Shown here: positions 1 to 9,440 of the stretch, in pieces
Numbering within the stretch: position 1 is the stretch's first letter
Layout: every line of letters begins with the position of its first letter
Origin: Xanthomonas sp. AM6
GTDB lineage: Bacteria; Pseudomonadota; Gammaproteobacteria; Xanthomonadales; Xanthomonadaceae
Direction: 5' to 3'
Length of the DNA stretch: 64,000 nt
NCBI RefSeq assembly: GCF_025665335.1
Contig: NZ_CP106869.1
Coordinates: forward strand, 2,196,501 to 2,260,500
Program-made: the position numbers and the translations under genes
Notes under the pieces: generated by a model
Databases searched by the model: none
What the model was told of the DNA's origin: nothing
Seen by the model: only the letters and a program-made list of their open reading frames with translations

Positions 1-786
<786 letters not shown>

Positions 787-816
787 CGGCGGCGGGTGAC
801 GGGACGAGGGCACAGT

Positions 817-2949
817 CTACCGGTCGCGGCGCGGCGCTTCGTCGGCGCCCGCGGCGGCCGGCAGCATCGCACCGCGCAGCAGGTGGGTGAGGGTGCCGAC
901 GCTGTCGGCGACGCGGTCGCTGGTATCGGCCAGCGCGGACAGGGCCGCGGCATCGGCGGCGTCGGCCTGGCGCGCGGCCAGCGCCTCGGCCAGGCGCCGT
1001 TCGTCGGTGCGCAGGCTGGCCTGGGCCGGGGCGTTGCCGCTGCGCAGGCTGTCGGCCAGCTGGGTCAGCGCCGCATGCGCCTGGCGCTGGAACTGCTGCA
1101 GTTCCGGCAGCGGCGGCAGCGCCGGGCTGTCGCGCAGCACCGCCTCCAGCGCCAGCGAGGCGCGGATCAGGCGGTTGCCGTTGGCCAGCACCGATTCGGC
1201 CAGCGTCAGTTCGCGCAGGTTGCGCTTGCGCCGCGGTTCGCCGCGCAGGCGCTCGATCGAGGCCTGCACGTTGGTGCGCGCGGTGCGCGCCGCCGCGCGG
1301 GTTTCCGACAGCGCCTGCAGGCGGCCCTCCAGCAGCGCGGCGAGGTGGTCGCGGTAGGCCAGCAGCAGTTGCGCCAGGGTGGCGCGGATGTGCCGCCGCT
1401 CCCAGGTCGGCCACAGCGCATAGGCGACCAGCGCCAGCGCGCTGCCGAGCACGGTGGCCTCGATGCGCGCGCCGATCGCCTCGCCCGGCGCCACGCCTTC
1501 GAACGACAGCAGCAGCACCAGCATGCCGGTAAGCGAGGCCACGCCCAGGCCGTAGTTGACCTGGGTCAGCAGGCGGAAGCCGAGGCAGAACACGGTCAGC
1601 AACAGCAGCCGCACCACCGTGCCGTCCATCGTGAAGTGGGCCAGCACGGTGGCCAGCAGCAGCCCGGCGAAGGTGCCGGCCACGCGCAGCGCGCCGAAGC
1701 TCAGGGTGCCGCCGAAATCCGGCTTGAGCACGATCGCGGTGGTCATCGGGATCCAGTAGCCGTGCGGGATCGCCTGCCAGCGCTCGAACAGCACCGCCAG
1801 GCTCAGGCACACGCCGCAACGCAGCGCATGCCGGAACGCGACCGAGGAGAAGCCCAGGTTGGCGCGCAGGGTCTGCAGCGGCGCCAGCGGGCGCAGCGCC
1901 GCCGGCAGCCGCGCCTCGGCCAGCTCGGCCTGGATCTCGCCGCGGCTGCTGGCCCAGTGGCCGTTGCGCACCAGCGCGCGCAGCTGCCCGCCCAGGCCCT
2001 GCGCGCGGGCCACGGCGATGCGCAGCAGGCGCCGCTCGCGGGTGTCCTGCGCCTGCGCCTGGACCTGCGCGGCGGCCTCGACCAGGTCGTCGAAGCCGGT
2101 CATCGAGGCCTCGGCCGCGGCCGGATCCTCGGCGTTGTCCAGCGCGTGGGCGAGCTGGTCCAGCACCACCGCGCTGCGCTCCAGCACGCGCTCGATCGGC
2201 AGCCGCGCCGGCGACGCCGCGTCCAGGCGCCCGTGCAGGTCGGCCAGGGTCAGCAGTTCCAGCCGCGCGCGTTCGCACAGCTCGGCGATGATCCGGAACG
2301 ACTGCACCGCCAGCCCGCGCGAACGGTGCTCGCCGTGCAGCATCACCATCGCCTCGAGTACCGCCTCGGTGGCCGGCGGCGCCAGCGTCGCGCTCGGCCG
2401 CTGGCGGGCGATGCCGGCCAGCTGGCGCATCAGTTCGGCCAGCGCGAAACGCTCCGGGCGGTAGCGCTGCAGCGGCCAGGCGGCCAGCGCCATCAGCATC
2501 TGCAGCACGCCGCCGGCGAAGATCAGCGCGGCCACGCCCGCGCTCTGCGCCGCCGGCAGGCGCACGTCGGCGCTGACCACCAGCAGGATCATGCTGGTCA
2601 GCCCGACCCGCGCGGCGACCGGGCCCAGCGCCACCAGCAGGCCGCCGCCCAGGCCCAGCAGCAGCGCCGCCAGCGCCAGCGCCGGAGTGTGCGCGCCGAT
2701 CAGCATGCCCAGCAGCGCCGCGCCGCCGGCGGCCAGCGCCGCCATCAGCATGCGCTGCATGCGCGCCCGGTAGGGCCCGGGCTGGTCGGAGAACATCGTG
2801 TTCAGCGCGCCGGTGGCCATCGCCAGGCCGAGCGCGGCGTGGCCGCTGGCCACGCCCAGCGCGAGCGGGGCGACCACCGCGAAGGTGTTGCGCAGCGCGA
2901 CGCGCAGCGGGACGTCGCGCGGTTTCAGCGCGATCAGGCTGTGCAGCAT
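817..2949 (-). CDS. FUSC-family inner membrane protein, putative aromatic-acid exporter
   Basis: A 710-residue protein with two blocks of hydrophobic helices, about residues 25-170 and 385-515, each followed by a soluble helical region. This is the arrangement of YccS/YhfK and AaeB-like FUSC proteins. Members that have been studied export aromatic carboxylic acids, but most are uncharacterised. It lies between kynU (30 bp downstream) and haaO (28 bp upstream) on the same strand, so it is probably co-transcribed with kynurenine-pathway enzymes. That suggests, by inference only, that it handles hydroxyanthranilate-like intermediates. No partner membrane-fusion protein is visible nearby. Start chosen at the first ATG, which gives a full first helix block. 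Confidence 0.82.
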   Translation of the reverse strand: MLHSLIALKPRDVPLRVALRNTFAVVAPLALGVASGHAALGLAMATGALNTMFSDQPGPYRARMQRMLMAALAAGGAALLGMLIGAHTPALALAALLLGLGGGLLVALGPVAARVGLTSMILLVVSADVRLPAAQSAGVAALIFAGGVLQMLMALAAWPLQRYRPERFALAELMRQLAGIARQRPSATLAPPATEAVLEAMVMLHGEHRSRGLAVQSFRIIAELCERARLELLTLADLHGRLDAASPARLPIERVLERSAVVLDQLAHALDNAEDPAAAEASMTGFDDLVEAAAQVQAQAQDTRERRLLRIAVARAQGLGGQLRALVRNGHWASSRGEIQAELAEARLPAALRPLAPLQTLRANLGFSSVAFRHALRCGVCLSLAVLFERWQAIPHGYWIPMTTAIVLKPDFGGTLSFGALRVAGTFAGLLLATVLAHFTMDGTVVRLLLLTVFCLGFRLLTQVNYGLGVASLTGMLVLLLSFEGVAPGEAIGARIEATVLGSALALVAYALWPTWERRHIRATLAQLLLAYRDHLAALLEGRLQALSETRAAARTARTNVQASIERLRGEPRRKRNLRELTLAESVLANGNRLIRASLALEAVLRDSPALPPLPELQQFQRQAHAALTQLADSLRSGNAPAQASLRTDERRLAEALAARQADAADAAALSALADTSDRVADSVGTLTHLLRGAMLPAAAGADEAPRRDR

Positions 2950-2977
2950 CGCGGCCTGGGATGGTCGGCGAGGGCGC

Positions 2978-3502
2978 TCACGGCGCGGCGGCGGGCGCCG
3001 GCGCCGGGTGCACCTGCCCGCAGCGGCCGCAGGTGCGCAGCGCCTCGGAGGCGTAGAAGCGCGCGAACACCGGCGGGAAATCGGTCTCGATGTCGCGCAG
3101 CGGGAAGTATTCTTCGTACAGCAGGTGGTTGCAGTGCTCGCAGTACCACTGCAGGCCGTCGTTCTCGTGCGGCAGGCGGCGCCGCTCGATCACCAGGCCC
3201 ACCGAATCGGGCAGCCGCTGCGGCGAATGCGGCACCTTCGGCGGCAGCAGGAAGGTCTCGCCGGCGCGGATCGGGATCTCGCGCACCGCGCCGTCCTCCT
3301 GGATCTTCAGCACCATCTCGCCTTCGAGCTGGTAGAACCACTCCGGGCCTTCGTCGTAGTGGAAGTCCGAGCGCGCGTTCGGCCCGCCGACCGCCATCAC
3401 GATGAAGTCGCCGGCGTAGATGCACTTGTTGCCCACCGGCGGCTTGAGCAGGTGCCGGTGCTGTTCGATCCAGGCGTGCAGGTTCAGCGGGGCAGGAAGC
3501 AT
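2978..3502 (-). CDS. haaO: 3-hydroxyanthranilate 3,4-dioxygenase
   Basis: Cytosolic cupin dioxygenase that opens 3-hydroxyanthranilate to aminocarboxymuconate semialdehyde, which cyclises to quinolinate for NAD synthesis. The 174-residue length fits the bacterial family. The iron ligands are visible as His48, Glu54 and His92, and the C-terminal rubredoxin-like metal site has Cys121/Cys124 and Cys158/Cys161. This pattern matches the structurally known bacterial enzyme with a shift of three or four positions. It is the first gene of a probable haaO-FUSC-kynU unit. The tail after Cys161 is a short Pro/Ala-rich extension. Identification is strong. Confidence 0.95.
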   Translation of the reverse strand: MLPAPLNLHAWIEQHRHLLKPPVGNKCIYAGDFIVMAVGGPNARSDFHYDEGPEWFYQLEGEMVLKIQEDGAVREIPIRAGETFLLPPKVPHSPQRLPDSVGLVIERRRLPHENDGLQWYCEHCNHLLYEEYFPLRDIETDFPPVFARFYASEALRTCGRCGQVHPAPAPAAAP

Positions 3503-3541
3503 GGCGTGTCCTTCGAAGGAGGCGTCGGCGCGGGCGCCGGG

Positions 3542-4204
3542 TCAGCGGTCCTCGCGATCCTGGCTGATCCGCGCCAGCGCCGCATCGTAGCGCGGCGCCA
3601 GGTCCTCGATGCGTTCCAGTTCCATGCCCAGGTCGTGCACGCGGCCGTCGCGCAGGCTGTAGACCCAGCCGTGCACGGTCAGTTCCTGGCCGGCGCTCCA
3701 GGCGTCGCGCACGATCGAGGTGCGGCTGACGTTGACCACCTGCTCGAGCACGTTGAGCTCGCACAGCCGCGCGTGCTGCAGGCTCAGGTCGCCGGCCTGC
3801 TGCAGGCAGGCCTCGTGCTTTTCCGCCACGTCGGTGACGTGGCGGATCCAGTTGTCGACCAGGCCCAGGCGCGCGCGGGTCAGTCCCGCGTGCACGCCGC
3901 CGCAGCCGTAGTGACCGACCACCAGGATGTGCCGCACCTTCAGCACCTCCACCGCGAACTGGATCACCGACAGGCAGTTGAGGTCGGTATGCACGACCAC
4001 GTTGGCGATGTTGCGGTGGACGAACACCTCGCCCGGCGCCATGTCGATGATCTGGTTGGCCGGCACCCGCGAGTCCGAGCAGCCGATCCACAGGTATTCG
4101 GGGGTCTGCTGCTTGGACAGGCGGCTGAAGAACTCCGGGTCCTCGCGATTGATGCGCTCGGACCAGGCGCGGTTGTTGTGCAGCAGCTGATCGATTTTGC
4201 TCAT
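3542..4204 (-). CDS. can: Beta-class carbonic anhydrase
   Basis: Zinc enzyme interconverting CO2 and bicarbonate in the cytoplasm. The 220-residue product has the zinc and active-site residues at the numbering of the E. coli Can protein: Cys42 and Asp44 in CSDSRVP, then His98 and Cys101 in HYGCGG. Length also matches Can (220). It lies 39 bp upstream of haaO on the same strand and may be co-transcribed, although the functions are unrelated. The 208 bp upstream, to the PaiB-like gene, contain no other gene and should hold its promoter. Confidence 0.96.
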   Translation of the reverse strand: MSKIDQLLHNNRAWSERINREDPEFFSRLSKQQTPEYLWIGCSDSRVPANQIIDMAPGEVFVHRNIANVVVHTDLNCLSVIQFAVEVLKVRHILVVGHYGCGGVHAGLTRARLGLVDNWIRHVTDVAEKHEACLQQAGDLSLQHARLCELNVLEQVVNVSRTSIVRDAWSAGQELTVHGWVYSLRDGRVHDLGMELERIEDLAPRYDAALARISQDREDR

Positions 4205-4412
4205 AGCTGCGCATTATTCCAGAAGCCGGCGCGGGCATGGGCGTGGCGCGCCGGCCGCGGGCGTGGCGCGGTTCATCGGCGCGGCGGCGGGCCGCTTGCG
4301 CACGCCGGCGTATGGTGGATCGGGACGGCAGGCGCCTGCGCGATCGGGCGACGCCGCCGCCGCAGGCGCGCGGCGCCGCGTCGGTGGTCGATGGCGCCGC
4401 GGCAGGCGCCGC

Positions 4413-5036
4413 TCAGCGCTGCGGCAGGCGTTCGCGCATCAGTGCGGCCACGGCCTGCGCGCCGGGATCGGCCTGCGCCTGCAAGGCCGCGCTCACCGCC
4501 GCCACGTTCGCGGCCGGGTGGTTCTGGCTGAGCTTGAATTTCAGCTCCACCCGCTCGGGTTCGAAGCGGAAGCCGACGATGCCGCGCAACTGGCGGCGAT
4601 GCGTCTGGCGCTGCGGCTCGTAGCGCCAGTCGCTGCCGATCGCGGTTTCGTGGCGCTCGCTGAGCCGCGCCACGATGTCGGCCAGCAGCGCTTCGTCGTC
4701 GCTGATCTGCAGCCGGCCGTGCAGGTGCGCGGTGGCGTAGTTCCAGGTCGGCACGCGCGCCATCGGCTCCTTGTCCGGATACCAGCCCGGCGACACGTAG
4801 GCGTGCGGGCCGTGCACGATCAGCAGCGCCGGGCCGGCATGCCGCGACTGCGGGTTGGCGCGCGCCCAGTGGCCCTCGATCACGATGCGCGTGCCGTCGC
4901 GCCGGTACAGCACCGGCAGCGGCGTGGCGCAGGGCAGGCCGTCGGCGACGGTGACCAGGGTGACGAACGGATCGCGCGCGATCAGCGCGTCGAGCGCGCC
5001 CAGGTCGGTCTCGGCGAACGCCGGCGGCACGTGCAT
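4413..5036 (-). CDS. PaiB-family FMN-binding protein
   Basis: A 207-residue protein of the PaiB family, whose members have a split-barrel FMN-binding fold. The founding Bacillus protein was described as a negative regulator of sporulation and protease genes, but the biochemical role is unclear. Visible family features are the segments around YVSPGWYPDKE and VPTWNYATAHLHG (about residues 100-130) and a C-terminal part carrying a GIVGFRFEPERVELKFKLSQN-like block. No DNA-binding domain is apparent, so 'transcriptional regulator' should be taken cautiously. It starts 7 bp after the stop of the upstream 104-residue gene and likely shares its transcript. Confidence 0.85.
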   Translation of the reverse strand: MHVPPAFAETDLGALDALIARDPFVTLVTVADGLPCATPLPVLYRRDGTRIVIEGHWARANPQSRHAGPALLIVHGPHAYVSPGWYPDKEPMARVPTWNYATAHLHGRLQISDDEALLADIVARLSERHETAIGSDWRYEPQRQTHRRQLRGIVGFRFEPERVELKFKLSQNHPAANVAAVSAALQAQADPGAQAVAALMRERLPQR

Positions 5037-5043
5037 CGGCGGC

Positions 5044-5358
5044 TCAGACGCGCGTGCCGAGGGTCTGGGTCATGCGCCCGCGCAGCGCCGCGTCGTCGTC
5101 GGCCTGCGGCGGCGCCACTTCGCTGAGCGAGAAGCCGCGCGCCAGCGCGTCGTCCTCGTCCAGGCCGTCGTAGGCGACGAACTCGGCGTCGAACAGCGCG
5201 GCCTGCGCGGTGTCCTCGCTGTCGTAGCTGAGCGTGTTGCCGTCGCTGTCCAGCACCTCGGCGGTGCCGGCCTCGCGCACGCGCAGGCGTGCCCACACCA
5301 GGATGCGGCCGAGGCTGGCCAGGTACCAGCGATCGGCGGCGGAAGCGTCTGAAGTCAT
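5044..5358 (-). CDS. Small acidic protein of unknown function
   Basis: Encodes 104 residues rich in Asp, Glu and Ala, with no signal peptide or membrane segment. I do not recognise a domain. The ATG at 5358 overlaps the stop codon of the upstream membrane protein in an ATGA arrangement, and the PaiB-like gene follows after 7 bp, so the three genes look translationally coupled. The alternating charged and hydrophobic segments around residues 14-60 suggest a small folded beta domain, but this is a guess. Codon use resembles the neighbours, supporting a real gene. Confidence 0.7.
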   Translation of the reverse strand: MTSDASAADRWYLASLGRILVWARLRVREAGTAEVLDSDGNTLSYDSEDTAQAALFDAEFVAYDGLDEDDALARGFSLSEVAPPQADDDAALRGRMTQTLGTRV

Positions 5359-5660
5359 GAAGTCACCACAGAAAGCAGCCAGAGCAGGGCGGCCATGCCC
5401 AGGCCGAAGAAGATGGTCAGCAGCGACAGCCAGGCCGGCGTGGCCAGCCCGGACAGCGAGCGGTCGCGCAGCGGGCGGTAGCGCCGCGCCAGCAGCCAGC
5501 CCAGCGCCGCCGGCTTGAGGAAGGCGCCGGGACCGAACGCGGCCACCAGCGGCGGATGCCGGTCGCGGATGTGCACCAGGGTCAGCGGCCAGAAGATCAC
5601 GAACGCGCTGAAGCCGGCGATCGCCACGCCGACGAAGCACAGCGCGAAGAACAGGATCAT
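5355..5660 (-). CDS. Small inner-membrane protein of unknown function
   Basis: Encodes 101 residues with two clear hydrophobic segments, about residues 2-29 and 76-99, separated by a basic loop (RRYRPLRDR). It is predicted to sit in the inner membrane with the positive loop in the cytoplasm. No family recognised. Its stop overlaps the start of the 104-residue gene by four bases (ATGA), and asnS lies 19 bp upstream, so it may be the second gene of an asnS transcript. Confidence 0.68.
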   Translation of the reverse strand: MILFFALCFVGVAIAGFSAFVIFWPLTLVHIRDRHPPLVAAFGPGAFLKPAALGWLLARRYRPLRDRSLSGLATPAWLSLLTIFFGLGMAALLWLLSVVTS

Positions 5661-5679
5661 GGCGTGGCCCCGGGCCGCA

Positions 5680-7080
<1,401 letters not shown>

Positions 7081-7185
7081 GACTTGAATCCTCGCCGTAG
7101 CGACTCGATATGGAACGGGCAAGTGTACTGGCTGAACCGCAGCGCTTGCGAGGCGCGGCGCGCAGCCGCCGTCCCGGTTCCTCCC

Positions 7186-7191
7186 TATAAT
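7186..7191 (+). promoter_or_regulatory. Likely -10 element of the erpA/iscA-type gene
   Basis: A perfect TATAAT stands 33 bp before the ATG at 7224 in otherwise very GC-rich DNA. No good -35 hexamer is seen at the usual spacing, so the promoter may depend on an activator or a weak -35. Confidence 0.5.
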
Positions 7192-7223
7192 GACCGTTCG
7201 CTGTTCCCGGAGTCGTTCTCGCC

Positions 7224-7577
7224 ATGGCCATCCACCTCACTCCCGCCGCCTTCGAGCGCGTGCAGCGCTTCCTCGCTCAGACCCCCGGCGCGCTGGGCCT
7301 GCGCTTCGGCGTCGCGCGGACCGGCTGCTCCGGCTGGGGCCACGTCACCGACCTGGCGCGCGAGGCGCATTCGGACGACGCGGTGTTCGAGCAGGACGGG
7401 GTGCGCATCTACGTCGATGCCGCCAGCCTGCCGCTGGTCGACGGCACCGAGATCGACTTCGCCAAGCAGGGCCTGGGCGAGACCTTCATCTTCCGCAATC
7501 CCAACGCCACCGCCGAATGCGGCTGCGGCGAGAGCTTCACCACCGACGCCGAGCATGCGGCTGCCGACCAGCACTGA
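7224..7577 (+). CDS. A-type Fe-S cluster carrier (IscA/ErpA/HesB family)
   Basis: A 117-residue A-type iron-sulfur carrier that accepts clusters from the assembly scaffold and passes them to apo-proteins. The three cluster-binding cysteines are present as Cys35, Cys99 and Cys101 (the CGC motif), the same numbering as E. coli IscA. It stands alone, not in an isc or suf operon, so which of IscA, SufA or ErpA it replaces cannot be told from the window. Start at ATG 7224 with a CGGAG ribosome-binding sequence about 10 bases upstream. The gene is followed by 268 bp containing the rpsF promoter and leader. Confidence 0.9.
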   Translation: MAIHLTPAAFERVQRFLAQTPGALGLRFGVARTGCSGWGHVTDLAREAHSDDAVFEQDGVRIYVDAASLPLVDGTEIDFAKQGLGETFIFRNPNATAECGCGESFTTDAEHAAADQH

Positions 7578-7718
7578 GCGCTGAATGCCGAAGCCAGCGC
7601 CGCGCACAGCGGATCGCTGCCAGGTCCCCAGGCAGGGACACGTCCAGGCGCGGAGCTGAGCGCGCCACGGCCAGCATGGCGCCCGGCGCGCCCGGCGCGC
7701 GGGCGTCCGGCCGTGGCC

Positions 7719-7747
7719 TTGCGGCCCGGCGCCCACGCTGCCATACT
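7719..7747 (+). promoter_or_regulatory. Promoter of the rpsF-rpsR-rplI operon
   Basis: TTGCGG (7719-7724) and CATACT (7742-7747) are separated by 17 bp, a good sigma-70 arrangement. Transcription would start near 7754 and give a leader of about 90 nucleotides before rpsF. Predicted by eye only. Confidence 0.55.
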
Positions 7748-7753
7748 TTCCGG

Positions 7754-7845
7754 CTTCCTGCGCCTGTCGTGGCGGGAACCCTTGCCCCACCGCAGCCCGC
7801 GGGGGGCTGTCCGGCCCTCGGGCCACATCCGAAAGGTACAACCAC
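7754..7845 (+). promoter_or_regulatory. Structured rpsF leader, possible S6:S18 autoregulatory RNA
   Basis: The presumed 5' leader of rpsF is GC-rich and can fold: CAGCC (7792-7796) can pair with GGCTG (7805-7809), and CCG- and GG-rich loops lie close to the start codon. In many bacteria the S6:S18 complex binds such a leader and represses the operon. I cannot confirm the consensus structure by eye. Confidence 0.35.
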
Positions 7846-8280
7846 ATGAGTCGTCATTACGAAATCGTGTTCCTGGTCCATCCGGACCAGAGCGAGCAGG
7901 TCCCGGCCATGATCGAGCGCTACAAGTCGCTGGTCGAGAACGGCAGCGGCACCATCCACCGCCTGGAAGACTGGGGCCGCCGCCAGCTGGCGTACCCGAT
8001 CCAGAACCTGGTGAAGGCGCACTACGTCATGCTCAACATCGAAGTGGACCAGGCCATCCTCAGCGAGCTGGTCGAGAGCTTCCGCTTCAACGACGCCGTG
8101 CTGCGCCACCTGGTGATCAAGCGCGACGGCCCGGATACCGAGCAGTCGCTGATCATGAAGAGCAAGGACGAGAAGGGCGACAAGCCCGAGCGCAGTGAGC
8201 GCCGTCGCCGCGACGACGAGGAAGGCGATGCGCCTGCCGCCGCCACCGATACCGACGGCGACGCCGCCGAAGCCGCCTAA
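7846..8280 (+). CDS. rpsF: 30S ribosomal protein S6
   Basis: Small-subunit protein that binds 16S rRNA together with S18. The product has 144 residues: the S6 ferredoxin-like fold occupies about residues 1-95 (opening [19 protein letters not shown]), and the rest is a charged, Ala/Glu/Asp/Arg-rich tail. Extended acidic C-termini are common in S6, and E. coli modifies its S6 tail with glutamates. The ribosome-binding sequence GAAAGG lies about 9 bases before the ATG. It is the first gene of rpsF-rpsR-rplI, with rpsR 11 bp downstream. Unlike E. coli there is no priB between rpsF and rpsR. Confidence 0.98.
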   Translation: MSRHYEIVFLVHPDQSEQVPAMIERYKSLVENGSGTIHRLEDWGRRQLAYPIQNLVKAHYVMLNIEVDQAILSELVESFRFNDAVLRHLVIKRDGPDTEQSLIMKSKDEKGDKPERSERRRRDDEEGDAPAAATDTDGDAAEAA

Positions 8281-8291
8281 GGAGCACTGCC

Positions 8292-8522
8292 ATGTCCAAG
8301 TTCTTCCGTCGCCGCAAGTTCTGCAAGTTCACCGCCGAGGGCGTCAAAGAGATCGACTACAAGGATCTCAACACCCTGCGCCAGTACCTCACCGAGAACG
8401 GCAAGATCGTGCCGAGCCGCGTGACCGGCACCAAGTCCAAGTACCAGCGCCAGCTGGCCACGGCGGTCAAGCGCGCGCGTTTCCTGGCGCTGATCCCGTA
8501 CACGGACAACCACGACGTTTGA
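8292..8522 (+). CDS. rpsR: 30S ribosomal protein S18
   Basis: A 76-residue basic protein that partners S6 on the platform of the 30S subunit. The opening [17 protein letters not shown] and the core ending in [13 protein letters not shown] are diagnostic. An AAGGAG ribosome-binding sequence lies just upstream in the 11-bp gap after rpsF. The gene is followed by two hairpins and a heptamer tract before rplI, so rplI expression could be partly separated from the first two genes. Confidence 0.98.
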   Translation: MSKFFRRRKFCKFTAEGVKEIDYKDLNTLRQYLTENGKIVPSRVTGTKSKYQRQLATAVKRARFLALIPYTDNHDV

Positions 8523-8533
8523 TGCGATCGCTT

Positions 8534-8590
8534 CGGAAGAACCCGCACACCCGCGGGTCCTTCCGTAAAGCCCGCACCTCCACGTGCGGG
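8534..8590 (+). terminator. Two hairpins between rpsR and rplI
   Basis: Hairpin one: CGGAAG..ACCCGC (8534-8546) pairs with GCGGGT..CTTCCG (8553-8565) with one mismatch. Hairpin two: CCCGCAC (8571-8577) pairs with GTGCGGG (8584-8590). Neither is followed by a T-run, so they are more likely mRNA processing or stabilising structures, or weak terminators, than strong intrinsic terminators. Confidence 0.5.
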
Positions 8591-8644
8591 TTACTCAACA
8601 GAAGTCTGGCGATTGAAGAGTGCGGTGGTGGTCGGGGATCCTGC

Positions 8645-8693
8645 GATTCCCGATTCCCGATTCCCGATTCCCGATTCCCGATTCCCGATTCCC
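8645..8693 (+). repeat. Seven perfect tandem copies of GATTCCC
   Basis: Forty-nine bases made of the 7-bp unit GATTCCC repeated seven times without error, in the 240-bp gap between rpsR and rplI, inside a ribosomal protein operon. Perfect short tandem repeats of this kind change copy number by slippage and have been used as typing loci in Xanthomonas. Confidence 0.97.
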
Positions 8694-8762
8694 GGCTTCT
8701 CCTATTCGGACAGCAAGCGTTGCGTCGGCCGAGCCGGCGCTAACGAATAACGGAGCAACACC

Positions 8763-9212
8763 ATGCAACTGATCCTCCTGCAGAAAGTGACCAACCTGGG
8801 CGGCCTCGGCGACAAGGTCGACGTCAAGCCGGGCTACGGCCGCAACTACCTGGTGCCGCAGGGCAAGGCCGTGCCGGCCACCGCCGCCAACATCGCCGAG
8901 TTCGAGGCCAAGCGCGCCGAGTACGAAGCCAAGGCCAAGTCGATCCACGACGACGCCGAGGCCCGCGCCGCCAAGCTGGAAGGCGCCAGCGTGACCGTCA
9001 AGGCCAACGCCTCGACCGAAGGCAAGCTGTACGGCTCGGTCGGCCCGCGCGACATCGCCGAGGCGTTCACCGCCGCCGGCCTGCCGCTGGAAAAGGGCGA
9101 AGTGGTGCTGGGCGAAGGCGCGTTCCGCAACATCGGCGAGTACGAGGTGCTGGTGCGCCTGCACGCCGACGTCGAGACCACGGTCAAAGTCGTGGTCGAA
9201 GCCGAAGCCTGA
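8763..9212 (+). CDS. rplI: 50S ribosomal protein L9
   Basis: Two-domain large-subunit protein of 149 residues that bridges away from the L1 stalk region. It opens [19 protein letters not shown], the canonical N-terminal domain with the [14 protein letters not shown] turn; a long helix (about residues 40-75) links to the C-terminal domain. A GGAG ribosome-binding sequence precedes the ATG by about 7 bases. It is third in the rpsF-rpsR-rplI order and is followed by a strong hairpin, so it closes the operon. Confidence 0.98.
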   Translation: MQLILLQKVTNLGGLGDKVDVKPGYGRNYLVPQGKAVPATAANIAEFEAKRAEYEAKAKSIHDDAEARAAKLEGASVTVKANASTEGKLYGSVGPRDIAEAFTAAGLPLEKGEVVLGEGAFRNIGEYEVLVRLHADVETTVKVVVEAEA

Positions 9213-9235
9213 TCCCTGGCTTCCACGCTGTACCT

Positions 9236-9263
9236 GAAACGGGCGCCGCAAGGTGCCCGTTTC
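9236..9263 (+). terminator. Terminator of the rpsF operon
   Basis: A 12-bp stem (9236-9247 with 9252-9263, one G-T pair) closes a GCAA tetraloop and starts 24 bases after the rplI stop. The 3' arm ends in TTTC followed by GTTTG, giving only a modest U-tract. Confidence 0.75.
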
Positions 9264-9440
9264 GTTTGCGGCCTCCGGCCCCGGCGCCCGCCAGGGCCGT
9301 TATACTCACCGGTTCGTGCCTGTTTCCTGTCCGGCGATCATAGTCGTATCAAGGGCTTGGAAGCAGGACTTCACCTGGATATTCATTAGCGGCAGCGCGT
9401 GCCGGCCTGCCGGCCGCGCCTGCCATGGAATGCCTGCCCC

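Noticed and set aside
8645-8693. Possible CRISPR array
   Set aside because: The heptamers are directly adjacent with no spacers and there are no cas genes.
8195-8743. Plus-strand frame ending in repeated SRFPIPD
   Set aside because: The repeat is the translation of the GATTCCC tract; the frame is a shadow of rpsF, rpsR and the gap.
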